Shown piece after piece: positions 46,080-55,029 of a DNA stretch of 64,000 nt. Source of the DNA: an uncultured Pseudoteredinibacter sp. (lineage in GTDB: Bacteria; Pseudomonadota; Gammaproteobacteria; Pseudomonadales; Cellvibrionaceae); the NCBI RefSeq assembly GCF_947502065.1, contig NZ_CANMYE010000002.1, forward strand, positions 124,001 to 188,000, in the 5' to 3' direction. A model generated the notes under the pieces. It worked only from the letters and a program-made list of their open reading frames with translations. It ran no database searches and had not been told where the DNA came from. The number at the start of each line of letters is the position of its first letter. The first letter of the stretch is position 1. The position numbers and the translations under genes are program-made.

Positions 46080-46376
46080 TCAATGAAGCTTTTGGTTTTT
46101 GGGTCTCGCTAACTTGGTTATCTTGTCCCACTCGCCATCAATCAGCGCCTGCTTTTTATCACGATCCCACGCTTTAATTCTTCGCTCGGATTTTTTGGCT
46201 TCATCTTTTGACGGAAATTGATCTTTATAAACCAGCTTTACTGGTAATCGTTTGTAAGTATAACAACGCGTATTGATAGCTTCGTTAATTTCATTAAGTC
46301 GGGCTTCTAAATCATCAGTGTGATTAGTGTAAAAGCTGCCGTCGGCACACTCTAAAATATAAACTATATAACTCAT
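46080..46376 (-). CDS. GIY-YIG nuclease superfamily protein (UPF0213-like)
   Basis: A 98-residue single-domain protein. YIVYILECADGSFYTNHTDDLEARL aligns with the GIY and YIG strands of UPF0213 proteins, but the YIG-side Gly (normally YTG) is Asn here. The helix Arg (EARL) and the later Glu (KKSERRIKAW) are present. Members may be structure-specific nucleases; the biological role is unknown. Adjacent to a REP-like palindrome and a terminator. It could be a slightly degenerated copy. Confidence 0.85.
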   Translation of the reverse strand: MSYIVYILECADGSFYTNHTDDLEARLNEINEAINTRCYTYKRLPVKLVYKDQFPSKDEAKKSERRIKAWDRDKKQALIDGEWDKITKLARPKNQKLH

Positions 46377-46684
46377 AGCTCATCTCCTTGTGTTAATTTA
46401 AAAGAGACCGGCGCTAGTACATTATTTTCCCGGTGAAATTAATTGTCTCGAAAACTATTTTCAGATCCCTAAACATGCCTCGAAGACAACTTAGGTATAT
46501 CAAATTTTTTCGTGTTGAGGAGAAGAAAAGGAATAAAAGGTCAGTCAAGGTTTAAAAAACCCAACTAGGAATGAACTGACGCCTGATTCAACTAAGCAAG
46601 AAGTTTTAGGCGTCATGTCGTTTTTAAAAAATCTGTGCCCTACTAAAGACATTACGATTAATTACAATAGCAACAAAACCGAAT
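46377..46684. other. Intergenic region between the GIY-YIG gene and gph
   Basis: A 308-bp gap without an ORF of note. It has an 8-bp inverted repeat TGACGCCT / AGGCGTCA (46577-46584, 46608-46615) with a 23-nt loop, followed on the plus strand by TGTCGTTTTT. No other feature seen. Confidence 0.4.
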
Positions 46685-47419
46685 CTATTTCTCTTCGGAA
46701 AGATTACTAGTCACACAATCTGGTTGCCATGTTTGTACGGGCGTGCCATTACTGTAGCCATAATCTACCGCGACCACTTTCACCTTTGCTGCCTGGGCAG
46801 CAAAAATATCCGCCTTCGAATCCCCAACCATTATGCACTGGCACGAACGTGCTAAAAGCACTTCCATAGCGTGCAACAAGGGTAATGGATGTGGCTTCTT
46901 TTCCAGCAAACTATCGCCACCTAGAACTAATTCAAAGTAGTGATCTATGTTCAAACCCTTCAAAATCGGCCAAGTTAAATCGATTGGCTTATTGGTGATA
47001 ACAGCCATCTTTATTTTTTGCTTATGCAAAGTTTGCAGACATTCTTCTACACCTGGGTAAAGCACCGTCTTCGCAATGGGTACAGCTTGGTAGGCCAATA
47101 AAAACTGCTGCAAGTATTTTTGTACTTGGCTTTCATCTAATTTATCAGCTGCCTGTTCAAATAGATCGCCCGTCAGTTCTTTTTTAGATTCGAGGCATTG
47201 TAACCAGACTAAGGCTCTGCGTATTAAACGCTCGGCGCCGTTACCCACCCACTGGCGAATTCTTTGCTCACCGGCAGCGGGGTGTTGGTTTTTGACTAGC
47301 ACCTTGTCTACAGCAGCGGCGATATCGTAGGCACTGTCTACTAGGGTGCCATCTAAGTCGAACATGATGAGTTTTGGTGGGGTTTGGAAGTTTAGGGCTT
47401 TTAGGATGCTTGGGTGCAT
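46685..47419 (-). CDS. gph: Phosphoglycolate phosphatase, HAD family
   Basis: A 244-residue HAD hydrolase: LIMFDLDGTLVDSAYDIAAAVD (nucleophile and acid Asp), AVITNKPID (motif II Thr), GGDSLLEKKPHPLPL (motif III Lys) and CIMVGDSKADIFAAQAA (motif IV). It removes phosphate from 2-phosphoglycolate. Its position one gene from trpE is like the rpe-gph-trpE order of pseudomonads, here with a GIY-YIG gene inserted. Confidence 0.9.
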   Translation of the reverse strand: MHPSILKALNFQTPPKLIMFDLDGTLVDSAYDIAAAVDKVLVKNQHPAAGEQRIRQWVGNGAERLIRRALVWLQCLESKKELTGDLFEQAADKLDESQVQKYLQQFLLAYQAVPIAKTVLYPGVEECLQTLHKQKIKMAVITNKPIDLTWPILKGLNIDHYFELVLGGDSLLEKKPHPLPLLHAMEVLLARSCQCIMVGDSKADIFAAQAAKVKVVAVDYGYSNGTPVQTWQPDCVTSNLSEEK

Positions 47420-47546
47420 GGTGCTTGTGGGCTTTTGTTGATGGTGAGAGTTTTATTATTGAAGAGACTGAGAAACTTATCTCTGGCGAGATAAGTGTTT
47501 GAAACTTCGTTTTGCTGGCTGGAGCATTGAGTTTTTGGCTTCGAGT

Positions 47547-47573
47547 GGGGTCAGAACCTTCTGTTCTGACCCC
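47547..47573. repeat. REP-like palindrome, copy 2
   Basis: GGGGTCAGAAC-CTTCT-GTTCTGACCCC with the flank GGCTTCGAGT upstream. It lies 31 nt beyond the trpA stop. A further stem CTCTAAAAG / CTTTTAGAG (47586-47609) overlaps the trpA stop codon. Confidence 0.9.
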
Positions 47574-47603
47574 GCCTGCGGCGCTCTCTAAAAGGCTTGG
47601 CTT

Positions 47604-48374
47604 TTAGAGGAGGCCTAGGCTTCCAAAAAACTCCCTTAGCGCTTTTTCTTCGCCCTCTTCCCAGGCTTTTAGTGCTGCGGTGCCGATAATGCCCATGTCA
47701 GCATGCTTGGCTAAGAAATCCAAATCTTCTTTAGCAGAAACACCAAAGCCGACACCCGTCGGAACAGGTGAAATGTCACGACATTTATCGAGAAACTCAC
47801 CTACCTCAGCATCCATTTCAGTTTTACCACCAGTTACACCACGGCGAGCTACTACATATACAAAACCATCAGCTGCCTTGGCAATAGTTTGCAAACGTTC
47901 ATCGGTATTGGTAGGTGTCATCAAAACGATAGGAGCGATGTCTTGGCTTTTGGCATACTCATGCAATGTGCCAGCTTCTTCCAGTGGTAAATCGGGCACG
48001 ATAAAACCACAGCCACCGGCGGCTTTTAATGCATCCACAAAAGCTTCGTGGCCCATCTTAAATACCGTATTGTAATAACCCATCATCAACACTTTAAAAT
48101 CAAAGCGCTGACTCACTTTAGCCATAAACTCAAAGCACTGCTCTACGGTCACACCACTTTCGACAGCAATTTGATTGGCTTTCACAAATAACGGGCCATC
48201 CGCGGAGGGCTCAGAAAAAGGAAACTGCAGTTCTACGAAATCCACCCCAGCTTCAGCCATGATTTCCAGCTCTTTTAAATTAGCGTCAAAAGAGGGGTAG
48301 CCGCATACCACGTGGGTCATCAGCAGCAAGTCTTTATTTTGCTTGCGGCTTGCTATGTAATCATTCAGCGCCAT
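47604..48374 (-). CDS. trpA: Tryptophan synthase alpha chain
   Basis: Cleaves indole-3-glycerol phosphate to indole, passed to TrpB. The 256-residue barrel has the catalytic Glu and Asp in VELQFPFSEPSADGP and YVVARRGVTG as the mobile loop, then GVGFGVS and GIIGTAAL at the phosphate site. The usual gammaproteobacterial block is LELGVPFSDPLADGP, so this is a divergent version. It overlaps trpB by 14 nt. Confidence 0.94.
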   Translation of the reverse strand: MALNDYIASRKQNKDLLLMTHVVCGYPSFDANLKELEIMAEAGVDFVELQFPFSEPSADGPLFVKANQIAVESGVTVEQCFEFMAKVSQRFDFKVLMMGYYNTVFKMGHEAFVDALKAAGGCGFIVPDLPLEEAGTLHEYAKSQDIAPIVLMTPTNTDERLQTIAKAADGFVYVVARRGVTGGKTEMDAEVGEFLDKCRDISPVPTGVGFGVSAKEDLDFLAKHADMGIIGTAALKAWEEGEEKALREFFGSLGLL

Positions 48375-49614
48375 AATGCTCGGCCTTTACCTTAATAAAT
48401 TCTTTCCAGTGATCATCATCCAGCGCATCCGCAACGGTAAAGATATCTTTATCACCGCGACCAGACTGGTTAATTAAAATCACCTCGTCCTTGCTCATCT
48501 TTGGTGCTTCTTCAATAGCACGAGCAAATGCATGAGAACTTTCCAGCGCTGGAATTAAGCCCTCAGTTTTCATACAGAGCTTTAAAGCCTCGGTAACTTC
48601 AGCATCGGTTACCGCCTCAAAACGAACGCGCTCGCGCTCCCATAAATGCACCAGGGCTGGATTGACGCCAATATAATCTAAGCCGGCCGCCACAGATTTA
48701 GTATGCAACATATTGCCGTCTTTATTTTGCAAGAAATAGGTTTTAAAGCCTTGGGCAACACCAACACTGGCATCTTTATAAGCTAGGCGTGAAGCATGGT
48801 TGCCCTCACCAGGACCAAGACCACCTGCTTCACAGCCGATTAATTCTACCTGCTGGTCATCCAAAAAGCCTTGGAATAAACCCATAGCATTCGAACCGCC
48901 GCCTACACAGGCAAACACACGGTCTGGTAATTTACCGGCAACTTTCTGTATTTGACCGCGAGCTTCGCGACCAATAATCGACTGAAAGTAGCTAACCATT
49001 TCAGGGAAAGGGTGCGGACCCGCGGCCGTTCCTAAAACATAGTGAGTATCGTGCATATTGGTTACCCAATCGCGCAGGCACTCATTGATGGCATCTTTTA
49101 AAGTTTGCTGGCCATCTTGTACCGCAACAACCTCCGCGCCCAAGTTTTCCATCCAAAAGACGTTTGGGCGTTGGCGGGCAACATCCACGGCTCCCATATA
49201 GATTTTACAGTCGAAACCAAAACGTGCGGCCATAGTGGCGGTCGCGAAGCCATGTTGGCCAGCACCGGTTTCGGCGATAACACGTTTTTTGCCCAGACGC
49301 TTACACAATAAGCCCTGCCCCATCACATTATTAATCTTGTGGGAGCCGGTGTGATTGAGGTCTTCACGCTTTACATAAATCTGCGCACCGCCAAGCTTGG
49401 CCGAAAGATTGGCCAAATGGCTCACCGGGGTAGGACGGCCAGAGTAGCTCTGCATTAATTGCTCGAACTCTTGCCAAAAACTAGGGTCGTGCTTGATATC
49501 CTGAAAAGCGGCTTTGAGCTCTTCAATTGTAGTGGTCAATATTTCGGGCAGAAAACAACCGCCGTACTCCCCATAGTAGCCTTCACGGCCGGGTTCGAAA
49601 TCAAATAAATCCAT
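48361..49614 (-). CDS. trpB: Tryptophan synthase beta chain
   Basis: Condenses indole and serine to tryptophan with PLP. The 417 residues show REDLNHTGSHKINN with the PLP lysine, ETGAGQHG, GGGSNAMG (PLP phosphate) and LESSHA. The N-terminus GYYGEYGGCFLPEIL differs from the common gammaproteobacterial FGPFGGRYV style. trpB-trpA form an isolated pair apart from trpE and without trpF or trpI nearby. Confidence 0.96.
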   Translation of the reverse strand: MDLFDFEPGREGYYGEYGGCFLPEILTTTIEELKAAFQDIKHDPSFWQEFEQLMQSYSGRPTPVSHLANLSAKLGGAQIYVKREDLNHTGSHKINNVMGQGLLCKRLGKKRVIAETGAGQHGFATATMAARFGFDCKIYMGAVDVARQRPNVFWMENLGAEVVAVQDGQQTLKDAINECLRDWVTNMHDTHYVLGTAAGPHPFPEMVSYFQSIIGREARGQIQKVAGKLPDRVFACVGGGSNAMGLFQGFLDDQQVELIGCEAGGLGPGEGNHASRLAYKDASVGVAQGFKTYFLQNKDGNMLHTKSVAAGLDYIGVNPALVHLWERERVRFEAVTDAEVTEALKLCMKTEGLIPALESSHAFARAIEEAPKMSKDEVILINQSGRGDKDIFTVADALDDDHWKEFIKVKAEHYGAE

Positions 49615-49845
49615 AGTGCTATTACTATCGTTAATGGTTGCTATCGTAAGGCTGGTTTAGCAGGCAAAGCCGCACCACTGAGGGTGTCAATCAGTCAAAA
49701 AGGGAGGACTGTTGAGCAGGCTTGCCAACAGATTACCTGGCGCAAAACTGGCCACATTATGGTTTTTTGCAGCCTGTGATTCAAGAGCCGCCCTTATTTG
49801 ACCAGCATTTGGCCACTATTATGTGATTTCCTCGCGAGTTAAAAA

Positions 49846-50733
49846 TCAATCAAGCAACAAATCCATACTTAAGGTAATACTGAATAACAGCATCAGCATG
49901 GCGGTCTGTGCCAGCTGCCGGTTGAGTTCCTCGCCCTCTCTACGCAGCATAAACCACATCAATAGAAAGACTGCGGGCAGCAAAATATAACTAAATCTCG
50001 GCGGCTGATGGAGGCTCATCGCCCCTAACACCACAGCCATAAACAGCAATAAACCATATAAATATCGACTGCCTCTTGCACCAAGATAGGCCGCAAGTGT
50101 TTTCTTGTTGGCTTTCAGGTCTGTGCTGATATCTCGAGTATTGTTCACCAGCATCACGGCTGACGCCAATAAGCCCATACTCAAAGCGGGAGAAACAAGA
50201 TCCGTCGTGAGATAACCCAGTTGAACATAAAAGCCACCTAAAATGGCGATAGGCCCGAAAACCACAAACACCGCAAGCTCACCAAGGCCGTTATAGGCTA
50301 GCGGCAACGGGCCCGCGCTATATGTCATAACCGCCAGGACACAAATTATCCCAATTAATGATAAATAGGCATGACTGTGCAAAACCAAGAACAAACCCGC
50401 TAAGATACCCACAGCAAGGAATAATAGGTATGCCTTATGGATGGCAGCTTCACTTAGCTCTCCATTTACAAGCACCCGATCCGGGCCCAGCCTATTCGCT
50501 GTATCCACACCCGATTTAAAATCGTAATAGTCGTTTGCTAGATTGACGGCGATCTGTAGGCACAGACCGCAAGCGAGAATTAGGGCTGCAAGGCTTATGT
50601 TAAAAAGTCCTTGCCCCAGGCGAGAAGTTTGACAAATCTCTTGCAAAACAAGCACTTGGCTTAATAATATCGGTGCTAAAGAGATAACTAAAGTTTTCGG
50701 GCGGATGGCAGCCAGCCAGCTTGCGAACGTCAT
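49846..50733 (-). CDS. MenA-like UbiA prenyltransferase
   Basis: A 295-residue membrane protein with about eight or nine helices that would prenylate 1,4-dihydroxy-2-naphthoate in menaquinone synthesis. It has FASWLAAIRPKTLVISLAP at the N-terminus, NLANDYYDFKSGVDTANRLGPDR (first Asp-rich motif) and VNNTRDISTDLKANKKTLA (second Asp-rich motif). No other men genes are in the window, so the acceptor is not certain. Start ATG 50733 lacks a good SD. Divergent from the BASS transporter gene. Confidence 0.82.
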   Translation of the reverse strand: MTFASWLAAIRPKTLVISLAPILLSQVLVLQEICQTSRLGQGLFNISLAALILACGLCLQIAVNLANDYYDFKSGVDTANRLGPDRVLVNGELSEAAIHKAYLLFLAVGILAGLFLVLHSHAYLSLIGIICVLAVMTYSAGPLPLAYNGLGELAVFVVFGPIAILGGFYVQLGYLTTDLVSPALSMGLLASAVMLVNNTRDISTDLKANKKTLAAYLGARGSRYLYGLLLFMAVVLGAMSLHQPPRFSYILLPAVFLLMWFMLRREGEELNRQLAQTAMLMLLFSITLSMDLLLD

Positions 50734-50768
50734 AATAACAACACTAAATCTATGGCAGGAGCCTACAT

Positions 50769-51653
50769 TTGGACGCACTTACCATTAACAAAATTGTTTT
50801 GCCTGTGATGCTAGCATCCATGATGCTCACCATGGGACTCTCATTGCAGAGAGTTAATTTTATTGAGGTACTCCGACACCCCAAAGCACTTGGCTTAGGT
50901 GTGACCTTACAGCTTGTTATATTACCTTTATTAGCTTGGCTAATCATCTTAGGCTTTAGGCTACCCACTGAACTGGCCGCGGGATTATTGCTCATTAGCC
51001 TTGCGCCAGGCGGAGCCTCCTCAAATGCCATTAGCTTTTTAGCCGATGGCGACGTTGCGCTTTCGATCTCCCTTACCATCGTCAGCTCATTGGTCGTACC
51101 CTTCATTTTGCCAATCATGCTGATGTGGCACTATAGCTTTCTGGGCATGGGTGCTGAGCCCTTTGATATACCCATCCTCCCCACGATTACCCAGCTTTGC
51201 GTGGTGTCCTTGATACCCATTGCTTTAGGCATGTTTATTCGCCACCGTTTTGAGGGCACCTTTGGGCCGCTACAAAAACTCTTTGAAAAATCTACCGGCA
51301 TTATCCTTGGGCTGCTAATCGCCATTATGGCTTGGAATAATCGCTTGGAGCTTATGGAGGTTCTGGAAACCTCTAGCCTATTGCTACTAGCGCTTTGCGC
51401 ACTGGCTTATTGCAGCGGAGTCTTCATTGCTCAGCTCATTGGCCTCCCTATTCAACAACAGCGCACCTTGGGTATCGAAACCGGCATTCAGAATGCGGGC
51501 ATCGCTATGATGGTGGCCGCCAGCATAATGGGCAAACCCGCGCTAGCAATGATCGCGCTATTTTACGGTATCGGTATGAATCTACCTGCCATCGCTATGA
51601 TTAGCTGGATTCGCTGGCGAGGCCAAGAACCCAATGGCGAGCCCGCGGTATAA
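50769..51653 (+). CDS. Bile acid:sodium symporter family (BASS) transporter
   Basis: A 294-residue inner-membrane protein of about ten helices: LRHPKALGLGVTLQLVILPLLAW, LAPGGASSNAISFLADGDVALSIS (Na+-site region) and GIETGIQNAGIAMMVAAS (crossover motif). Bacterial members move organic acids or precursors with Na+; bile acids are not implied. The start is TTG 50769, supported by AGGAG 7 nt before. Confidence 0.9.
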   Translation: MDALTINKIVLPVMLASMMLTMGLSLQRVNFIEVLRHPKALGLGVTLQLVILPLLAWLIILGFRLPTELAAGLLLISLAPGGASSNAISFLADGDVALSISLTIVSSLVVPFILPIMLMWHYSFLGMGAEPFDIPILPTITQLCVVSLIPIALGMFIRHRFEGTFGPLQKLFEKSTGIILGLLIAIMAWNNRLELMEVLETSSLLLLALCALAYCSGVFIAQLIGLPIQQQRTLGIETGIQNAGIAMMVAASIMGKPALAMIALFYGIGMNLPAIAMISWIRWRGQEPNGEPAV

Positions 51654-51844
51654 TGATCTTAAAGGCATCCTAAAGTAGGCTGTCTTCTAATTCATATTCC
51701 ATACTCCTTTCTCATACTCTGAGCTCATCCTTCGATTATCCCCAGCCCTTAAATTACTCGCCTAAGCCCATGCTTGATCTATGTGGTTTTGAAAAGTGCC
51801 CAGCTATGGTACTTTCTGCCTCGACTAATTTGAGGAATATTAGA

Positions 51845-54022
51845 ATGAAAAAAATGACTTTGGCCTCGGCGCTGGCAGTAGCTAGCCTAGGTTTTGGTGC
51901 TCAAAGCTACGCCAATGAAGGCATGTGGCAGCCCCATCAGCTACCTCAGTTGAAAAAAGAGCTTAAGCGTACCGGTTTAAAGATTCCCGCAAAGAAGATT
52001 TCCAATCTAACCAGCTTTCCAATGAACGCGATTATCAGCCTTGGTGGTTGTACTGCGTCATTTGTATCTCCAGAAGGCTTAGCAGTTACTAACCACCACT
52101 GCGCTTATGGCAGCATTCAGTACAACTCTACGGCTGAGAAGAATCTCTTAGCCGATGGTTTTTTAGCCAAGACCAAAGATGCTGAACTGCAAGCGGCACC
52201 AGGCTCGCGTATTTATATCACCGAGTCCCTTGATAATGTTACTGATCAAATTTTGGGCGGCTTAAGCGCTGAACTAAATGGTAAAGAGCGCTACCAAGCT
52301 ATCGAAGATAAAGAAAAAGCCATGGTCGCAGAATGCGAACAGGATGATGGTTATCGCTGTGAAATATACAGCTTCCACGGCGGCCTGGAGTATTATCTAA
52401 TCAAGCAATTAGCCGTGCGCGATGTACGTTTAGTTTATGCGCCACCAGCCAGCATTGGTAAATACGGTGGTGACACCGATAACTGGATGTGGCCTCGTCA
52501 CACTGGCGACTGGGCATTTTACCGCGCTTACGTAGGTAAAGATGGCAAGCCAGCTGACTTCAGCAAAGACAATGTCCCTTATAAGCCGAAAAGCCACTTA
52601 AAAGTGTCGGCCAAAGGTGTAAAAGATGGTGATTTTATTATGGCCGCCGGCTACCCAGGCCGTACCAATCGCTATCGCACCTCCGCTGAGGTGTTGAATA
52701 ACTTTACTTGGGCTTACCCTACCGCTAAAGGCTATCGCGAAGAGTATATTGATACTATTAAGTCGGTAGCACCGGATGGCAGCGATGCACGCATCAAATA
52801 CGAGAGCACCATTGCAGGCCTTGCAAACTATGCCAAAAACTATGGTTCGATGATCAAGAGCTATAACAAAGGCGATATGTTGCAACGCAAACAGGCATTG
52901 GAAGCTAACCTACAAAAGTGGATTGATTCTGATGCCAGCCGTAAAGACAAATATGGCGCTGCTATTGCTGACCTAGACCGTTTGATTAAAGAAGGTCAGG
53001 AAGGTAAAGAGCATGATCTATTATTTGCGTACATCAAACGCACTAATATGATCCCAACAGCGCAACGCTTATTGCGCTTAGCCCATGAAAAACAAAAAGC
53101 TGATGCCAAGCGCGAGCCGGGTTATCAAGAACGCGACATGACCCGCTTTACTCAGCGCATGGAGCGTATTGATCGTCGCTATGATGCCAAAGTTGATGCT
53201 GCGGTAATTTTGCACTTCCTTGAAAAATACGCTGCGCTACCTGCTGATCAACGCATCCCGCAAGTGAACAAAGCTTTTGGCTTGAGCGATGGCTTTAACG
53301 CTGAAAGCGTGGCCGCTATTTTACAAGAGATGCACAGCAAGACCGGTTTAGGCGATAAGAAAACCCGCCTAGAATGGATGAATAAAACAGTTGCTGACTT
53401 TGAAAAAAGCGATGACCCATTCATCAAGCTGGCCGTATCTTTATACGACTATGAAATGGCCGAAGAAGCTAAGGAGAAAGCCCGCATCGGTGAATTACAG
53501 CAAGCGCGCCCTGCTTATATGGCGGCAATCATTGCTTACAATGAAAGCCTGAATAAGCCAATCTACGCGGATGCCAACAGCTCTTTACGCGTTACCTACG
53601 GTAAAGTGAAAGGCTATAGCCCACAGGATGGTTTAATCGCAAAACCTTTTACTACTCTAGAAGGCTTAGCGGCCAAATATATTAAAGGCGATGCTGAATT
53701 TGATTCGCCTCAGAAGCAGTTAGATGCAATTGCCAATAAAGACTATGGTCGTTATGGTCAAAAATGGCTAGGCTCTGTACCCGTTAACTTCTTAGGCACC
53801 CTAGATATCACTGGCGGCAACTCAGGCTCCCCAACCTTAAATGGCAAAGCTGAGCTAGTGGGCCTACTGTTTGATGGTGTTTATGAGAGCATCATTGGCG
53901 ATTGGGATTATGACCAAAAGCTAAACCGTTCTATTTCTGTAGACTCACGTTATATGTTGTGGGTTATGGAAAAAGTAGATGGTGCTACCAATCTAATTGA
54001 AGAGATGGATGTTGTTCGTTAA
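51845..54022 (+). CDS. S46 family dipeptidyl peptidase (DPP7-like)
   Basis: A 725-residue exported serine exopeptidase that removes dipeptides from peptide N-termini. Signal peptide (KKMTLASALAVASLGFGAQSYA). The triad is His in TNHHCAYGS, Asp in GGDTDNWMWPRHTGD and Ser in ITGGNSGSPTLNG. In FDGVYES the Gly corresponds to Gly673 of DPP7-type enzymes; DPP11 (Asp/Glu-specific) has Arg there, so a hydrophobic P1 preference is predicted. ATG 51845 follows GAGGA. Likely periplasmic, used to feed on peptides. Confidence 0.94.
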   Translation: MKKMTLASALAVASLGFGAQSYANEGMWQPHQLPQLKKELKRTGLKIPAKKISNLTSFPMNAIISLGGCTASFVSPEGLAVTNHHCAYGSIQYNSTAEKNLLADGFLAKTKDAELQAAPGSRIYITESLDNVTDQILGGLSAELNGKERYQAIEDKEKAMVAECEQDDGYRCEIYSFHGGLEYYLIKQLAVRDVRLVYAPPASIGKYGGDTDNWMWPRHTGDWAFYRAYVGKDGKPADFSKDNVPYKPKSHLKVSAKGVKDGDFIMAAGYPGRTNRYRTSAEVLNNFTWAYPTAKGYREEYIDTIKSVAPDGSDARIKYESTIAGLANYAKNYGSMIKSYNKGDMLQRKQALEANLQKWIDSDASRKDKYGAAIADLDRLIKEGQEGKEHDLLFAYIKRTNMIPTAQRLLRLAHEKQKADAKREPGYQERDMTRFTQRMERIDRRYDAKVDAAVILHFLEKYAALPADQRIPQVNKAFGLSDGFNAESVAAILQEMHSKTGLGDKKTRLEWMNKTVADFEKSDDPFIKLAVSLYDYEMAEEAKEKARIGELQQARPAYMAAIIAYNESLNKPIYADANSSLRVTYGKVKGYSPQDGLIAKPFTTLEGLAAKYIKGDAEFDSPQKQLDAIANKDYGRYGQKWLGSVPVNFLGTLDITGGNSGSPTLNGKAELVGLLFDGVYESIIGDWDYDQKLNRSISVDSRYMLWVMEKVDGATNLIEEMDVVR

Positions 54023-54044
54023 CGTCTAGACACTTCTTTTTCTT

Positions 54045-54075
54045 AAGGGGCCAGGGCTTTTAGCTCTGGCCCTTT
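54045..54075 (+). terminator. Intrinsic terminator of the S46 peptidase gene
   Basis: A 13-bp stem (two G-T pairs), AAGGGGCCAGGGC / GCTCTGGCCCTTT with loop TTTTA, ends in TTTTT. It starts 22 nt after the stop; on the other strand it may also serve the convergent SDR gene. Confidence 0.9.
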
Positions 54076-54086
54076 TTGTTATAGAG

Positions 54087-54848
54087 CTATTGTGCGGTAT
54101 ACCCCCCATCCACAACCAATTCGGACCCCGTCATAAAACTCGCCTCTTCACTGGCTAGAAATACCACCGTAGTGGCGATCTCTTCTGGCTCCGCGATTCG
54201 ACCAATTGGGTGGGCTGCTACAATTTGCTCGGCAAGATCGCCGGGCAGTTCAGAAAACGCCTGTTCAACCAAGGGAGTTTTTACAAATCCTGGATGCACG
54301 CTATTTACCCGAATCTTATAGCCTTGCTGTCCACAATGCAGTGCGGCAGATTTTGTTAATAATCTTACCGCGCCTTTAGCGGCATTGTAGGCGACTGCCA
54401 AGGAGTTACCCACCAAGCCTTCAATTGATGAGATATTAATAATTGAGCCGCCAGAATCCTTCATCACCTTAATGGCTTGCTGGGTGCCTAGGAATACCGA
54501 CGTTTGATTGACTGCGATGGTTTTATTCCAATCCTCTAGACTTACATCTTCAATGGTACCAACAATAGCGATACCGGCATTGTTTACTAAAATATCTAAA
54601 CGACCAAATACCTCTAATGTATACGCCATTAAAGCTTGCCACTGGGCGGGCGCAGTTACATCGCAAGAAAAAATCTCAGCTTGACTCCCTAATGCGTGCA
54701 TACGGCTTTGCAGCGACTTGGCTTTGTCCATTTGAATATCGGCAATTACTACCTTCGCTCCGGCCTCCGCCAATGCTATACAGCAAGCAGCCCCAATCCC
54801 ACTAGCGCCACCTGTCACAACAGCCACTTTGTTTTCAAGTCTCGACAT
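54087..54848 (-). CDS. Short-chain dehydrogenase/reductase (SDR)
   Basis: A 253-residue classical SDR: GGASGIGAACCIALAEAG (nucleotide binding), DILVNNAGIA, NISSIEG with the catalytic Ser, YNAAKGAVRLL with catalytic Tyr/Lys, and VHPGFVKTP. ADI after strand 2 suggests NAD(H). It ends in ELVVDGGYTAQ as is usual. Substrate unknown; monocistronic. Confidence 0.92.
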   Translation of the reverse strand: MSRLENKVAVVTGGASGIGAACCIALAEAGAKVVIADIQMDKAKSLQSRMHALGSQAEIFSCDVTAPAQWQALMAYTLEVFGRLDILVNNAGIAIVGTIEDVSLEDWNKTIAVNQTSVFLGTQQAIKVMKDSGGSIINISSIEGLVGNSLAVAYNAAKGAVRLLTKSAALHCGQQGYKIRVNSVHPGFVKTPLVEQAFSELPGDLAEQIVAAHPIGRIAEPEEIATTVVFLASEEASFMTGSELVVDGGYTAQ

Positions 54849-55029
54849 AATATTAGCCCTTTTTTGCTGATATTATCGCTTGGCATTAATCTCGGAGATA
54901 TGTGCTTGGCGGCCAGCCGTTTGTGAATTACGGTCAGCTTGAAATAGGCGATCTTTGTGAAGAGCTACTTTGAGCACGTCAGCTTTGGGGGGACCCGCTG
55001 TGAGTGGACCAGCTTAAAAGAGTAGAGAC

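Noticed and set aside
45941..46177. 78-codon plus-strand frame between trpL and the GIY-YIG gene
   Set aside because: It reads through the REP-like palindrome and into the 3' end of the GIY-YIG gene antisense; no SD.
47680..48075. 131-codon open frame antisense to trpA
   Set aside because: Shadow of the trpA reading frame without SD or recognisable motif.
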